Shown in pieces: positions 56,916 through 64,000 of a stretch of DNA of 64,000 nucleotides. Every line of letters starts with the position of its first letter. Position 1 is the stretch's first letter. The position numbers and the translations under genes are program-made. The stretch covers positions 62,001-126,000 of the forward strand of contig NZ_AUBU01000002.1 in assembly GCF_000429405.1 (NCBI RefSeq). Reading direction: 5' to 3'. The notes below the pieces were generated by a model. It did no database searches, was not told the DNA's origin, and was given only the letters and a program-made list of their open reading frames with translations. Source of the stretch: Algoriphagus marincola DSM 16067 (lineage in GTDB: Bacteria; Bacteroidota; Bacteroidia; Cytophagales; Cyclobacteriaceae).

Positions 56916-57824
56916 ATGCGAAAAGTCCCCTTTATTTTACTTGTTTTTGTCACTCTTAGCCTCTCCTGTGGCCCATTTGCCAAGTTGGAAAAAAGTACCA
57001 ACTGGGAGGAGCTCTACGAAGGTGCCAATGACTACTATCAAAAAGGAGAATACAACAAGGCAATCATTCTTTATGACAAGGTGATTCCTATCATCAGAGG
57101 TAGCGAAAAGGCAGAATTGGCGGATTACAATTACGCTTATTGTCATTTCAAAACTAAGCGATACATCGAATCTGCCGGTTATTTCAATAATTTCTACAGG
57201 ACATACAACCGAAGCCCTTTGGCAGAAGAAGCCCTGTTTATGCATGCTTATTCCCTTTTTCTAGATGCTCCTGATTTCAATTTGGATCAGCAGAGTAGCC
57301 AAGAGGCAGTAGCAGCAATTCAGCAGTTTGTGACGAGGTATCCCGGCTCGGATAGTTATGAGCGAGCTTTGGAAATGTTGACCGACTTAGAGAAGCGGTT
57401 TGAGCAGAAAGCCTATGAAGAATCGATGATGTATTACCGTTTGAAAGACGGCTTATTTCCAGGAGACTTTCTGAGAGCCTGCATTGTCAATTTCCAGAAT
57501 TTCGCAAAGGATTATCCTGATAGTGAATACAACGAAGAGTTGGCCTACAAACTGGTAGAGGTAAGTACAGAGTATGCTGTAAACAGTATTTTCTCCAAAA
57601 AAGAAGAGCGACTCAACGATGTATTCCAATATTCGATGAATTTCTACCGAAGATATCCAGATAGTAATTTCACGGCAGAGGTGAAAGACTATGAAAATAC
57701 AGCTCGTGAAGAGTTGAATAGTCACCTAAAGGTGAAAAGAGATATTGCGGAGCGATCCGAAAAAGCTGCTGACACTACCTCAGTCAGCGCAATAAAACCA
57801 ACAGAAGAAATTAAACAACGATAA
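56916..57824 (+). CDS. bamD: Outer membrane protein assembly factor BamD
   Basis: A 302-aa lipoprotein (lipobox with C18 in LVFVTLSLSCGPF) with TPR-type helical repeats (YQKGEYNKAIILYDKVIPII, KRYIESAGYFNNFYRTYNRS, AIQQFVTRYPGSDSYERALE). It is the essential partner of BamA in barrel insertion. ATG codons at 56910 and 56916 are both possible; 56916 leaves 17 nt behind the -7 element, like the other short leaders here. The C-terminal tail is longer and polar. rpoZ starts 2 nt after its stop. Confidence 0.92.
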   Translation: MRKVPFILLVFVTLSLSCGPFAKLEKSTNWEELYEGANDYYQKGEYNKAIILYDKVIPIIRGSEKAELADYNYAYCHFKTKRYIESAGYFNNFYRTYNRSPLAEEALFMHAYSLFLDAPDFNLDQQSSQEAVAAIQQFVTRYPGSDSYERALEMLTDLEKRFEQKAYEESMMYYRLKDGLFPGDFLRACIVNFQNFAKDYPDSEYNEELAYKLVEVSTEYAVNSIFSKKEERLNDVFQYSMNFYRRYPDSNFTAEVKDYENTAREELNSHLKVKRDIAERSEKAADTTSVSAIKPTEEIKQR

Positions 57825-57826
57825 AC

Positions 57827-58138
57827 ATGGCAGTTAATCCATCAATCATTACCCGAGATTTGGACAAAGTATCCGAGGAGACCGGGAACATCTATGAGTC
57901 TATCCACTTGGTAGGTCAGCGTGCAAAGCAGATTTCCAATAACCTTAAAGAGGAATTGAATGGCAAGCTTTCTGAGTTTGCTTCTACAGTAGATAACCTT
58001 GAAGAAGTTTTCGAAAACAAGGAGCAAATCGAAATTTCCAAGTTTTATGAGCGTATGCCAAAACCATCTACTTTGGCAATGGAAGAATATCTGGATGGGA
58101 AATTATACCACAGATATCCTGAAGAAGAAACTGAATAA
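57827..58138 (+). CDS. rpoZ: RNA polymerase omega subunit-like protein (Rpb6 family)
   Basis: A 103-aa protein of the Rpb6/omega type found in Bacteroidota. It has ITRDLDKVSEETGNIYESIH and LVGQRAKQISNNLKEELNGK, corresponding to the omega conserved region that clamps the beta' C-terminus. The C-terminal half (FYERMPKPSTLAMEEYLDGK) is phylum-specific. The gene is read with bamD and coaBC; its stop overlaps the coaBC ATG (TAATG). Confidence 0.87.
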   Translation: MAVNPSIITRDLDKVSEETGNIYESIHLVGQRAKQISNNLKEELNGKLSEFASTVDNLEEVFENKEQIEISKFYERMPKPSTLAMEEYLDGKLYHRYPEEETE

Positions 58139-59352
58139 TGAATCTCGAAGGAAAGCGAATACTTCTTGGAGTCACAGGTAGCATTGCTGCCTATAAGTCC
58201 GCTTTCTTGGTCAGATTATTAGTAAAGGCAGGAGCAGAGGTCCAAGTCATTATGACGGCCTCTGCTCTTGATTTTATAGGCCCTTTGACCCTAGCTACCC
58301 TTTCCAAAAATCCAGTTTTACATACTTTCCAAAAAAATGAAACGGGCACTTGGAACAACCACGTGGAATTGGGGCTTTGGGCAGACTTGATGATCATTTC
58401 GCCTCTTTCAGCCAATACCCTTGGGAAAATGGCAAATGGGCTTTGTGATAATCTACTTCTAGCTACCTACCTATCAGCAAGATGTCCGGTATGGGTAGCT
58501 CCTGCGATGGATCTAGATATGTATCAGCATCCATCCGTCAGAAAAAATCTAGCTACTATTCAAGGTTTTGGAAACCGACTACTGGATGCCGAAAGTGGAG
58601 AATTAGCTTCCGGGCTATCTGGCCAGGGTCGGATGATGGAGCCTGAAAAGATTCTAGAAGAAATACAGCGATTTTTTGAATCCAAAGGTGATTTTTCCGG
58701 TAAAAAGGTAGCCCTCACCATGGGACCGACTCAAGAAGCGATTGATCCTGTTCGCTTCATCAGCAATCATTCAAGCGGTAAAATGGGACTAGCACTCGCC
58801 GAGGCGTTCTTGGAAAGAGGTGCGGAGGTTTGGGTGATTTCAGGTCCTGTGGCTATTCCTGTGAATAAAGAGAAGTTTCACTGGAAAGATTTGGACAGTG
58901 CAGAGGAGATGTTTCATGCAGCCTCAGCTATTCATAGTCAGATGGACATCGTCGTGTTCACGGCTGCGGTGGCAGATTATGCACCGGCTACCGTCGCTAC
59001 CGAAAAAATCAAGAAGGATGAGGATGCTATGCAGATTCGCCTGAAGAAGAATGTTGACATCGCGAAAGAGTTGGGAAGTAAAAAGCAGCCCAAACAATTT
59101 CATGTAGGCTTTGCACTCGAAACAGAAAATGAAGAGTTTCATGCAAAGGAGAAGCTTCAGCGCAAGAATTTTGATCTAATTGTTCTCAACTCCATGAAAG
59201 AAAGTGGTGCAGGTTTTCGTTTGGATACCAATCGGGTGACTGTTTTCTCCAAAAATGGAGGTCAGTGGAAATCTCCACTCGCATCTAAGTCGGAAATCGC
59301 CCAATTGATCCTGGATCATATCAAGCGGGAGAGCAGTTGGACGCTGATCTGA
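58138..59352 (+). CDS. coaBC: Bifunctional phosphopantothenoylcysteine decarboxylase/synthetase
   Basis: A 404-aa fusion for two steps of coenzyme A synthesis. The CoaC half (about 1-185) has the FMN-binding start LLGVTGSIAAYKSAFLVRL, H75 in NNHVELG, and PLSANTLGKMANGL, plus PAMDLDMYQHP. The CoaB half has TMGPTQEAIDPVRFISNHSS, FTAAVADYAPA and KIKKD. At position 158, where E. coli has the cysteine used to reduce the enethiol intermediate, this protein has serine (GELASGLSGQGRM). Coupled to rpoZ by TAATG. Confidence 0.95.
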   Translation: MNLEGKRILLGVTGSIAAYKSAFLVRLLVKAGAEVQVIMTASALDFIGPLTLATLSKNPVLHTFQKNETGTWNNHVELGLWADLMIISPLSANTLGKMANGLCDNLLLATYLSARCPVWVAPAMDLDMYQHPSVRKNLATIQGFGNRLLDAESGELASGLSGQGRMMEPEKILEEIQRFFESKGDFSGKKVALTMGPTQEAIDPVRFISNHSSGKMGLALAEAFLERGAEVWVISGPVAIPVNKEKFHWKDLDSAEEMFHAASAIHSQMDIVVFTAAVADYAPATVATEKIKKDEDAMQIRLKKNVDIAKELGSKKQPKQFHVGFALETENEEFHAKEKLQRKNFDLIVLNSMKESGAGFRLDTNRVTVFSKNGGQWKSPLASKSEIAQLILDHIKRESSWTLI

Positions 59353-59373
59353 TTTTTTCTTTATTGTAAGAGA

Positions 59374-60276
59374 ATGACAAAAATAATCAGCTTTCTTTCC
59401 TTGTTTCTGCTGGCCGGAATTGTAAATGCCCAAGAGCTCAACTTTACAGTCACGATCAACAGTGAGCGCTCCAATCTTCAGAATACGGATATTTTTAACC
59501 AAATGAAGGCTAGTTTTGAGCAGTTCCTTAATGGACGATCATGGACCACTGACGAGTTTCGGCCGGAGGAGCGGATCAAGGGAAATTTACTGATTACCAT
59601 CAATGAGGCCACAACGGTAGGGTCATTTTCTGCAACTGTTCAAGTGCAAACCGTACGGCCGGTTTACGGAACCAATTATGAAAGTCTCCTTTTCAATTTT
59701 GCCGATCGAACTTGGAATTTTGAGTTCATCGAATCTCAACCCCTGGAGTTTAACCGCTTTACCTTCCTTAATAACATCTCTTCGCTTTTAGCTTACTATG
59801 CCAATATCGCCCTTGGTTTAGATTACGATAGTTTTCAGAATAAAGGCGGAGATCCCTTTTTTGCAGTTGCCAATGATATAGTAAATAATGCCCAACAATC
59901 CGGTCGAGCAGGCTGGGGGCAAAGTAACTCCGACCGGAGAAATCGATTTTGGTTGATCAATGATATTTATACATCTTCTGTATACTCCTCGATTCGAGAG
60001 GCGTATTACCTCTATCATAGACAGGGATTGGATATTTTGCAGATAGACCCTGAGAAGGCCTACCAAAATATGCTTGAAGCAATTCGCTTGGTGGCAGAGG
60101 CCAATAAAGCACAACCCAATGGGATCTTCACGATTTCCTTTATGGATGCCAAAGGAGATGAGATAGCACAGGTATTAAAGAATGCCTCTTTTGAGATACG
60201 GACAGAAGCAGTAGAATTGCTGCTGGAAGTGGATCCAAATAATGCGAGAAAGTACAACGAGCTGCTGAAAAGCTAA
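59374..60276 (+). CDS. DUF4835 family protein (PorD-like)
   Basis: A 300-aa secreted protein with signal peptide IISFLSLFLLAGIVNAQ. Recognised as DUF4835 from ELNFTVTINSERSNLQNTD, FLNGRSWTTDEFRPEERIKG, TWNFEFIESQPLEFNRFTF and SRREAYYLYHR-like IREAYYLYHRQGLDIL. The family is sometimes named PorD, linked to type IX secretion. That fits the sorting-domain protein upstream but was not tested. It lies between coaBC and recN, its usual neighbours. Confidence 0.88.
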   Translation: MTKIISFLSLFLLAGIVNAQELNFTVTINSERSNLQNTDIFNQMKASFEQFLNGRSWTTDEFRPEERIKGNLLITINEATTVGSFSATVQVQTVRPVYGTNYESLLFNFADRTWNFEFIESQPLEFNRFTFLNNISSLLAYYANIALGLDYDSFQNKGGDPFFAVANDIVNNAQQSGRAGWGQSNSDRRNRFWLINDIYTSSVYSSIREAYYLYHRQGLDILQIDPEKAYQNMLEAIRLVAEANKAQPNGIFTISFMDAKGDEIAQVLKNASFEIRTEAVELLLEVDPNNARKYNELLKS

Positions 60277-60287
60277 GCTTGATTTTT

Positions 60288-60295
60288 TAGCTTTG
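60288..60295 (+). promoter_or_regulatory. -7 element before recN
   Basis: TAGCTTTG matches TAnnTTTG; the recN ATG follows after 16 nt. No matching -33 box at 19 nt is visible. Confidence 0.55.
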
Positions 60296-60311
60296 TACAA
60301 ACGTAAAATCC

Positions 60312-61964
60312 ATGCTCAAATCCCTCAGTATATCCAATTATGCACTGATTGATGATCTGAAAATGCAACCTGGAGCCGGTCTGAATATGATTACTGGCGA
60401 AACGGGTGCGGGAAAATCCATCATGCTTGGAGCCGTAGGATTGCTACTTGGAAAACGAGCCGATACCAAAGTGCTCCTTCACGAGGATAAAAAATGCATT
60501 GTGGAAGGCTGGTTTGAACTTGGATCTTACGGTTTGCAAGGATTTTTTGAAGAGAATGATTTGGAGTACGAAGAGCCTTGTATCATTCGTAGAGAAATCA
60601 GCCCTTCCGGTAAATCAAGATCTTTTGTCAATGATACGCCTGTATTATTGGACGTGCTGAAAAGTCTTGGTGAAAAGCTGATGGATGTACATTCTCAGCA
60701 TGATACCCTTTTGCTCGGAGACGGAGCCTATCAATTGGGCTTGGTCGATGCCTATTCTCAATCAAATCGGGAGTTGAGTGCTTATCAAGGAGCATACCAT
60801 GACTTTCGAAAAGCAAAAAAACACTTAGACCAACTCAAGAAGAAAGCTTTGGAGCTTCAGAAAGAGGCTGATTTCAATCAATTCCAACTGGATGAATTAA
60901 GTGCCCTTTCGCTTCAGGAAGGGGAACAGACAGAATTGGAATCCAAGCAAGAAATCCTCGAAAATGCTGAGGAGATCAAGCTTAAGATTCAGGAGGCTAG
61001 TGGTCTTTTTGCAGATGAGCAGTTTGGGATCTTGCAGGGGATGGGGCAAATACAGCAGCACTTGCAAAGTCTGGAGAGACTGGCCCATACTTTTGGGTCT
61101 ATTCGAGAGCGATTTCAGTCTGCCTTGATTGAGGTTAAGGATATTTTGGCTACACTCGAGGAAGAGGATGGACAAATCGAAGTGGATTTTGAAAAACTGG
61201 AAGAAATCAGGGAGCGTCTGAGTAAAATCTACCAACTTCAAAAGAAGCATGGGGTGCTTACCGTCGAAGAACTGATCGAGATTGAACAGCAGTTAGCCGA
61301 TCAGGTATTCGAATTTCAGAACTTGGATGAAAGCTTGGAAAAAGCTGAAAATGACTTTGCAGAAGCTGAGAAGGCAATGCAGTCTTTTGGAGAAAAGCTC
61401 ACTAAGAAGCGTGTAAGTTGTTTCTCCGACTTTGAAAAATCCATGAAAAGCCTCTTGCAAGATTTGGGGATGGAAAATGCGCAAATCAATTTTCAGCGAC
61501 AGGAAATTAGCCCAAGTAGTACCGGGCTCGACCAGATTGAAATCCTTTTCTCCGCCAATAAGGGAGGCACTTTGCAGGCGCTTAAAAAGGTTGCTTCAGG
61601 AGGAGAGTTTTCACGTCTTCTATTTGCAATCAAATATTTAATGGCCGACAAAATGGCTTTGCCTACCTTGATTTTCGATGAAATTGATGCAGGGATTTCT
61701 GGAGAGGTAGCCCTACAGATGGTCAGAATGATGAAAGATATTTCAGCGAATCATCAGATTATTTGCATCACTCATCTCCCTCAGGTAGCTGCGAAAGGGG
61801 ATATGCATTACTTTGTGTTCAAAGACAATTCAGCCTCCAAAACTATATCAAAAATCAAGCTTTTGGATGAGCAGGAGCGTATTCAGGAGCTAGCCAAAAT
61901 GATAGCTGGAGCTCAGCCCTCAGAGAATGCCTTGCAGAGTGCACGTGAGCTTCTGGTGAATTGA
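60312..61964 (+). CDS. recN: DNA repair protein RecN
   Basis: A 550-aa SMC-like ATPase for double-strand break repair. Walker A is GETGAGKS at residues 29-36. Long coiled coils follow (KKHLDQLKKKALELQKEADF; later KLEEIRERLSKIYQLQKKHG). The ABC signature is VASGGEFSRLLFAIKYLMAD, Walker B TLIFDEIDAGISG, and the H-loop ICITHLPQVAAKGDMHYFV. Complete and of normal length. Confidence 0.97.
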   Translation: MLKSLSISNYALIDDLKMQPGAGLNMITGETGAGKSIMLGAVGLLLGKRADTKVLLHEDKKCIVEGWFELGSYGLQGFFEENDLEYEEPCIIRREISPSGKSRSFVNDTPVLLDVLKSLGEKLMDVHSQHDTLLLGDGAYQLGLVDAYSQSNRELSAYQGAYHDFRKAKKHLDQLKKKALELQKEADFNQFQLDELSALSLQEGEQTELESKQEILENAEEIKLKIQEASGLFADEQFGILQGMGQIQQHLQSLERLAHTFGSIRERFQSALIEVKDILATLEEEDGQIEVDFEKLEEIRERLSKIYQLQKKHGVLTVEELIEIEQQLADQVFEFQNLDESLEKAENDFAEAEKAMQSFGEKLTKKRVSCFSDFEKSMKSLLQDLGMENAQINFQRQEISPSSTGLDQIEILFSANKGGTLQALKKVASGGEFSRLLFAIKYLMADKMALPTLIFDEIDAGISGEVALQMVRMMKDISANHQIICITHLPQVAAKGDMHYFVFKDNSASKTISKIKLLDEQERIQELAKMIAGAQPSENALQSARELLVN

Positions 61965-61986
61965 GGGGCTTTACCCAATTTTTAGC

Positions 61987-61994
61987 TATTTTTG
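61987..61994 (+). promoter_or_regulatory. -7 element before fabI
   Basis: TATTTTTG matches TAnnTTTG; a TTG at 61962-61964 lies 22 nt upstream. The fabI ATG is 32 nt downstream. Confidence 0.5.
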
Positions 61995-62026
61995 CTAAGA
62001 ATTTTTGAAATCAACCCAATAGAAAT

Positions 62027-62842
62027 ATGCCAGAAAATTTGCTAAAAGGTAAAGTCGGAATCATTACCGGAGCCTTGGATGAAAATTCCATTGCTTGGAA
62101 GACCGCGCTAAAAGTTAAAGAACAAGGTGGAAAGTTTGTCCTGACTAATGCCCCTATCGCCATGCGGATGGGTGCCATCAAAGAACTTGCAGAAGAGTGT
62201 AATACCATTGTCATTCCCGCGGATGCTACGGTTTTGGACGATATTGAGAAGCTATACGCTGAGGCGAAAGAGTTCCTCGGAGGCGATTTTGACTTTTTGT
62301 TGCATTCCATCGGTATGTCACCAAATATCCGAAAAGGCCGCTCCTACGGAGACCTTAACTACGATTGGGCGATGAAGTCTTATGATGTCTCCGCAATTTC
62401 ATTCCATAAGATGATGCAGGTGGCAGAGAAAATGGATATCATGAAAGAATGGGGTTCGATTGTAGGCCTTTCTTACATTGCCGCTCAGCAGGTTTATCCA
62501 TTTTATACGGATATGGCTGATGCCAAAGCCTTGCTTGAAAGTATCGCTAGAGGCTATGGATATAGACTAGGTAAGCTGAAAAATGTACGGGTCAATACCA
62601 TTTCTCAATCGCCAACCAAGACCACTGCCGGTACAGGTATTGGAGGATTTGATTCCTTCTTCAACTTTGCCGAAAAGATGTCCCCACTTGGAAATGCTTC
62701 TGCTGAAGCTTGTGCGGATTACATTGTTACGATGTTTTCGGATTTGACCAGAATGGTGACCATGCAAAACCTCTTCCATGACGGAGGATATTCTCACACA
62801 GGTATTTCAGAGGAAATTATGGAACAGTTTAAGGATCTATAG
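62027..62842 (+). CDS. fabI: Enoyl-[acyl-carrier-protein] reductase (NADH), FabI type
   Basis: A 271-aa short-chain dehydrogenase that makes the last reduction in fatty acid elongation. It has GIITGALDENSIAWKTALKV at the cofactor loop and FDFLLHSIGMSPNIRKGRSY. The active-site set is Y150, Y160 and K167, spaced as in E. coli FabI (Tyr-x9-Tyr-x6-Lys), followed by VRVNTISQSPTKTTAGTGIG. This is the target of triclosan-type inhibitors. Monocistronic with its own terminator. Confidence 0.96.
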   Translation: MPENLLKGKVGIITGALDENSIAWKTALKVKEQGGKFVLTNAPIAMRMGAIKELAEECNTIVIPADATVLDDIEKLYAEAKEFLGGDFDFLLHSIGMSPNIRKGRSYGDLNYDWAMKSYDVSAISFHKMMQVAEKMDIMKEWGSIVGLSYIAAQQVYPFYTDMADAKALLESIARGYGYRLGKLKNVRVNTISQSPTKTTAGTGIGGFDSFFNFAEKMSPLGNASAEACADYIVTMFSDLTRMVTMQNLFHDGGYSHTGISEEIMEQFKDL

Positions 62843-62864
62843 TTATTCTGATAAGAATTGTTTT

Positions 62865-62892
62865 AAAAGTCCGGCTTCTGTCGGACTTTTTT
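62865..62892 (+). terminator. Intrinsic terminator after fabI
   Basis: AAAAGTCCG (62865-62873) pairs with CGGACTTTT (62882-62890) around an 8-nt loop and is followed by more T. It lies 23 nt after the fabI stop. Confidence 0.93.
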
Positions 62893-62975
62893 GTTTGCCT
62901 TGTCCAAAAGTCATTTTTCCCTTTTGTTTTTTCGGCTAACTTATAGACTTGAATTAACCACCTAACCCAGAAATC

Positions 62976-64000
62976 ATGCGGAAAATTATTCTTGGGCTGA
63001 TTCTTTCAGTCTTTTCGCTTCATGCCTTTGCTCAAATCATGCCTGCTCCTGACCGGGAGGAGGGTGATGGGCCCTATGATAGATTGATCATTCGAGGAGT
63101 GACACTCATTGATGGGACCGGGGCGCCTCCTGTCGGCCCTGTTGATATCGTGGTGGAGAAAAACAGAATTACCCGCATTCAAACAGTAGGCTATCCCGGT
63201 TTACCTATTTCTGAAGGCCGTAGACCCAAGGCAGATGAAAATACGCAAGTTTTGGACTTGGAGGGGCATTATTTACTGCCTGGCTTTGTGGATATGCATG
63301 GACACATAGGAGGGACAGGGCAAGGAACTCCCGCTGAGTATGTATATAAGCTTTGGATGGCACATGGAGTTACTACCATTCGGGACCCATCGGCTGGTAA
63401 TGGGCTTAATTGGGTTTTGAATGAAAAAAAACGCTCGCTTTCCAATCAAATTACAGCTCCTAGGATCTTGGCCTATACCGCATTTGGAGCAGACTTGGAT
63501 AAAAAGATGGTGAAAGATACCACCGAAGAAGAAAAAAAAGAAAGACTGCCGATAACTACACCTGATCAGGCCAAAGCTTGGGTCAATGAAAATAAAGCAA
63601 AGGGCGCTGATGGCATCAAGTTTTTTGGTGCAAAGCCCGAAGTGATGCAGGCGGCCATTTCTGAAAACAAACGGATTGGTCTTCGCTCTGCGATGCATCA
63701 TCAGCAGCTGGACGTGGCTCGTTGGAATGTACTCCATTCTGCACGGGCTGGGCTAACTTCCATGGAGCATTGGTACGGTCTTCCAGAAGCACTTTTTGAA
63801 GATCGAACGATTCAGGATTTCCGATTGGATTACAATTACCAGAATGAGCAGCATCGATTTGCAGAAGCTGGCAAACTTTGGAAGCAAGCGGCAAAGCCCT
63901 ATTCAGAGCATTGGAATAAGGTGATGAATGAGCTTTTGGAACTTGATTTTACGCTTGATCCGACCTTTAATATTTATGAGGCAAACCGGGACTTGATGCG
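62976..64000 (+). CDS. Secreted amidohydrolase (3' end outside window)
   Basis: The first 341 residues of an amidohydrolase-superfamily protein. A signal peptide (IILGLILSVFSLHAFAQ) is followed by the small beta-sandwich domain (LIIRGVTLIDGTGAPPVGP) and the TIM barrel with the metal-binding HxH at H108 and H110 (GFVDMHGHIGG). Then WMAHGVTTIRDPSAGNG and a region with histidines (AMHHQQLDV) follow. The frame is still open at base 64000. The substrate cannot be told; relatives include dipeptidases and imidazolonepropionase-like enzymes. Confidence 0.9.
   Translation, partial: MRKIILGLILSVFSLHAFAQIMPAPDREEGDGPYDRLIIRGVTLIDGTGAPPVGPVDIVVEKNRITRIQTVGYPGLPISEGRRPKADENTQVLDLEGHYLLPGFVDMHGHIGGTGQGTPAEYVYKLWMAHGVTTIRDPSAGNGLNWVLNEKKRSLSNQITAPRILAYTAFGADLDKKMVKDTTEEEKKERLPITTPDQAKAWVNENKAKGADGIKFFGAKPEVMQAAISENKRIGLRSAMHHQQLDVARWNVLHSARAGLTSMEHWYGLPEALFEDRTIQDFRLDYNYQNEQHRFAEAGKLWKQAAKPYSEHWNKVMNELLELDFTLDPTFNIYEANRDLM

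Overview
The window looks like chromosomal DNA from a member of the Bacteroidota, most likely Cytophagales and perhaps a relative of Algoriphagus in the Cyclobacteriaceae (the genus-level guess is inference). The evidence is TAnnTTTG-type promoters in place of sigma70 boxes, start codons without Shine-Dalgarno sequences, rpsJ placed behind fusA, a DUF3467 gene behind rpoC, an STN-type TonB receptor with a DUF4249 lipoprotein, a type IX secretion (T9SS) C-terminal sorting domain, and the bamD-rpoZ-coaBC-DUF4835-recN cluster. No rRNA, tRNA, CRISPR array, prophage or insertion sequence was seen.

Positions 1-29500 hold the core gene-expression block, all on the + strand. It runs from the end of rplL through rpoB and rpoC, a DUF3467 gene, the str operon (rpsL-rpsG-fusA-rpsJ), the S10/spc/alpha ribosomal protein block (rplC to rplQ, including secY, map, infA, rpmJ and rpoA), then carA and eno. 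Strong hairpin terminators follow rpoC, rpsJ, rplQ and eno, and a hairpin sits between rplL and rpoB. Promoters of the form TTTG-N19-TAnnTTTG precede rpsL and rplC, and a weaker internal one precedes rpsH. rpsJ is thus cut off from the S10 operon by a terminator and a fresh promoter.

Positions 29600-41400 are more accessory. They hold a large secreted Asp-box/sortilin-like beta-propeller protein, an exported sugar-modifying trio on the - strand (TIM-barrel isomerase, Tat-exported Gfo/Idh/MocA oxidoreductase, DUF6807 protein), a FtsB/DivIC-like division gene overlapped by a small outer-membrane protein gene, cysE-cysM for cysteine synthesis, a 348-base gene-free stretch with heptamer repeats, and a second exported TIM-barrel isomerase.

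Positions 40660-46890 hold a tightly overlapping four-gene envelope operon: an unknown secreted protein, an STN/plug TonB receptor, a DUF4249 lipoprotein and a secreted protein with a barrel-less plug-like segment. Opposite to it lie an MscS-type channel, a membrane-anchored beta-propeller protein, malate dehydrogenase, a stand-alone cyclic-nucleotide-binding domain and tilS.

Positions 54300-64000 return to housekeeping and envelope biogenesis: an OstA/LptA-like protein, a T9SS-sorted protein, BamD, the omega-like polymerase subunit, CoaBC, DUF4835 (PorD-like), RecN, FabI and the start of a secreted amidohydrolase that runs off the right edge. The best candidates for poorly described biology are the exported keto-sugar-like trio, the four-gene TonB operon, and the propeller/MscS pair.
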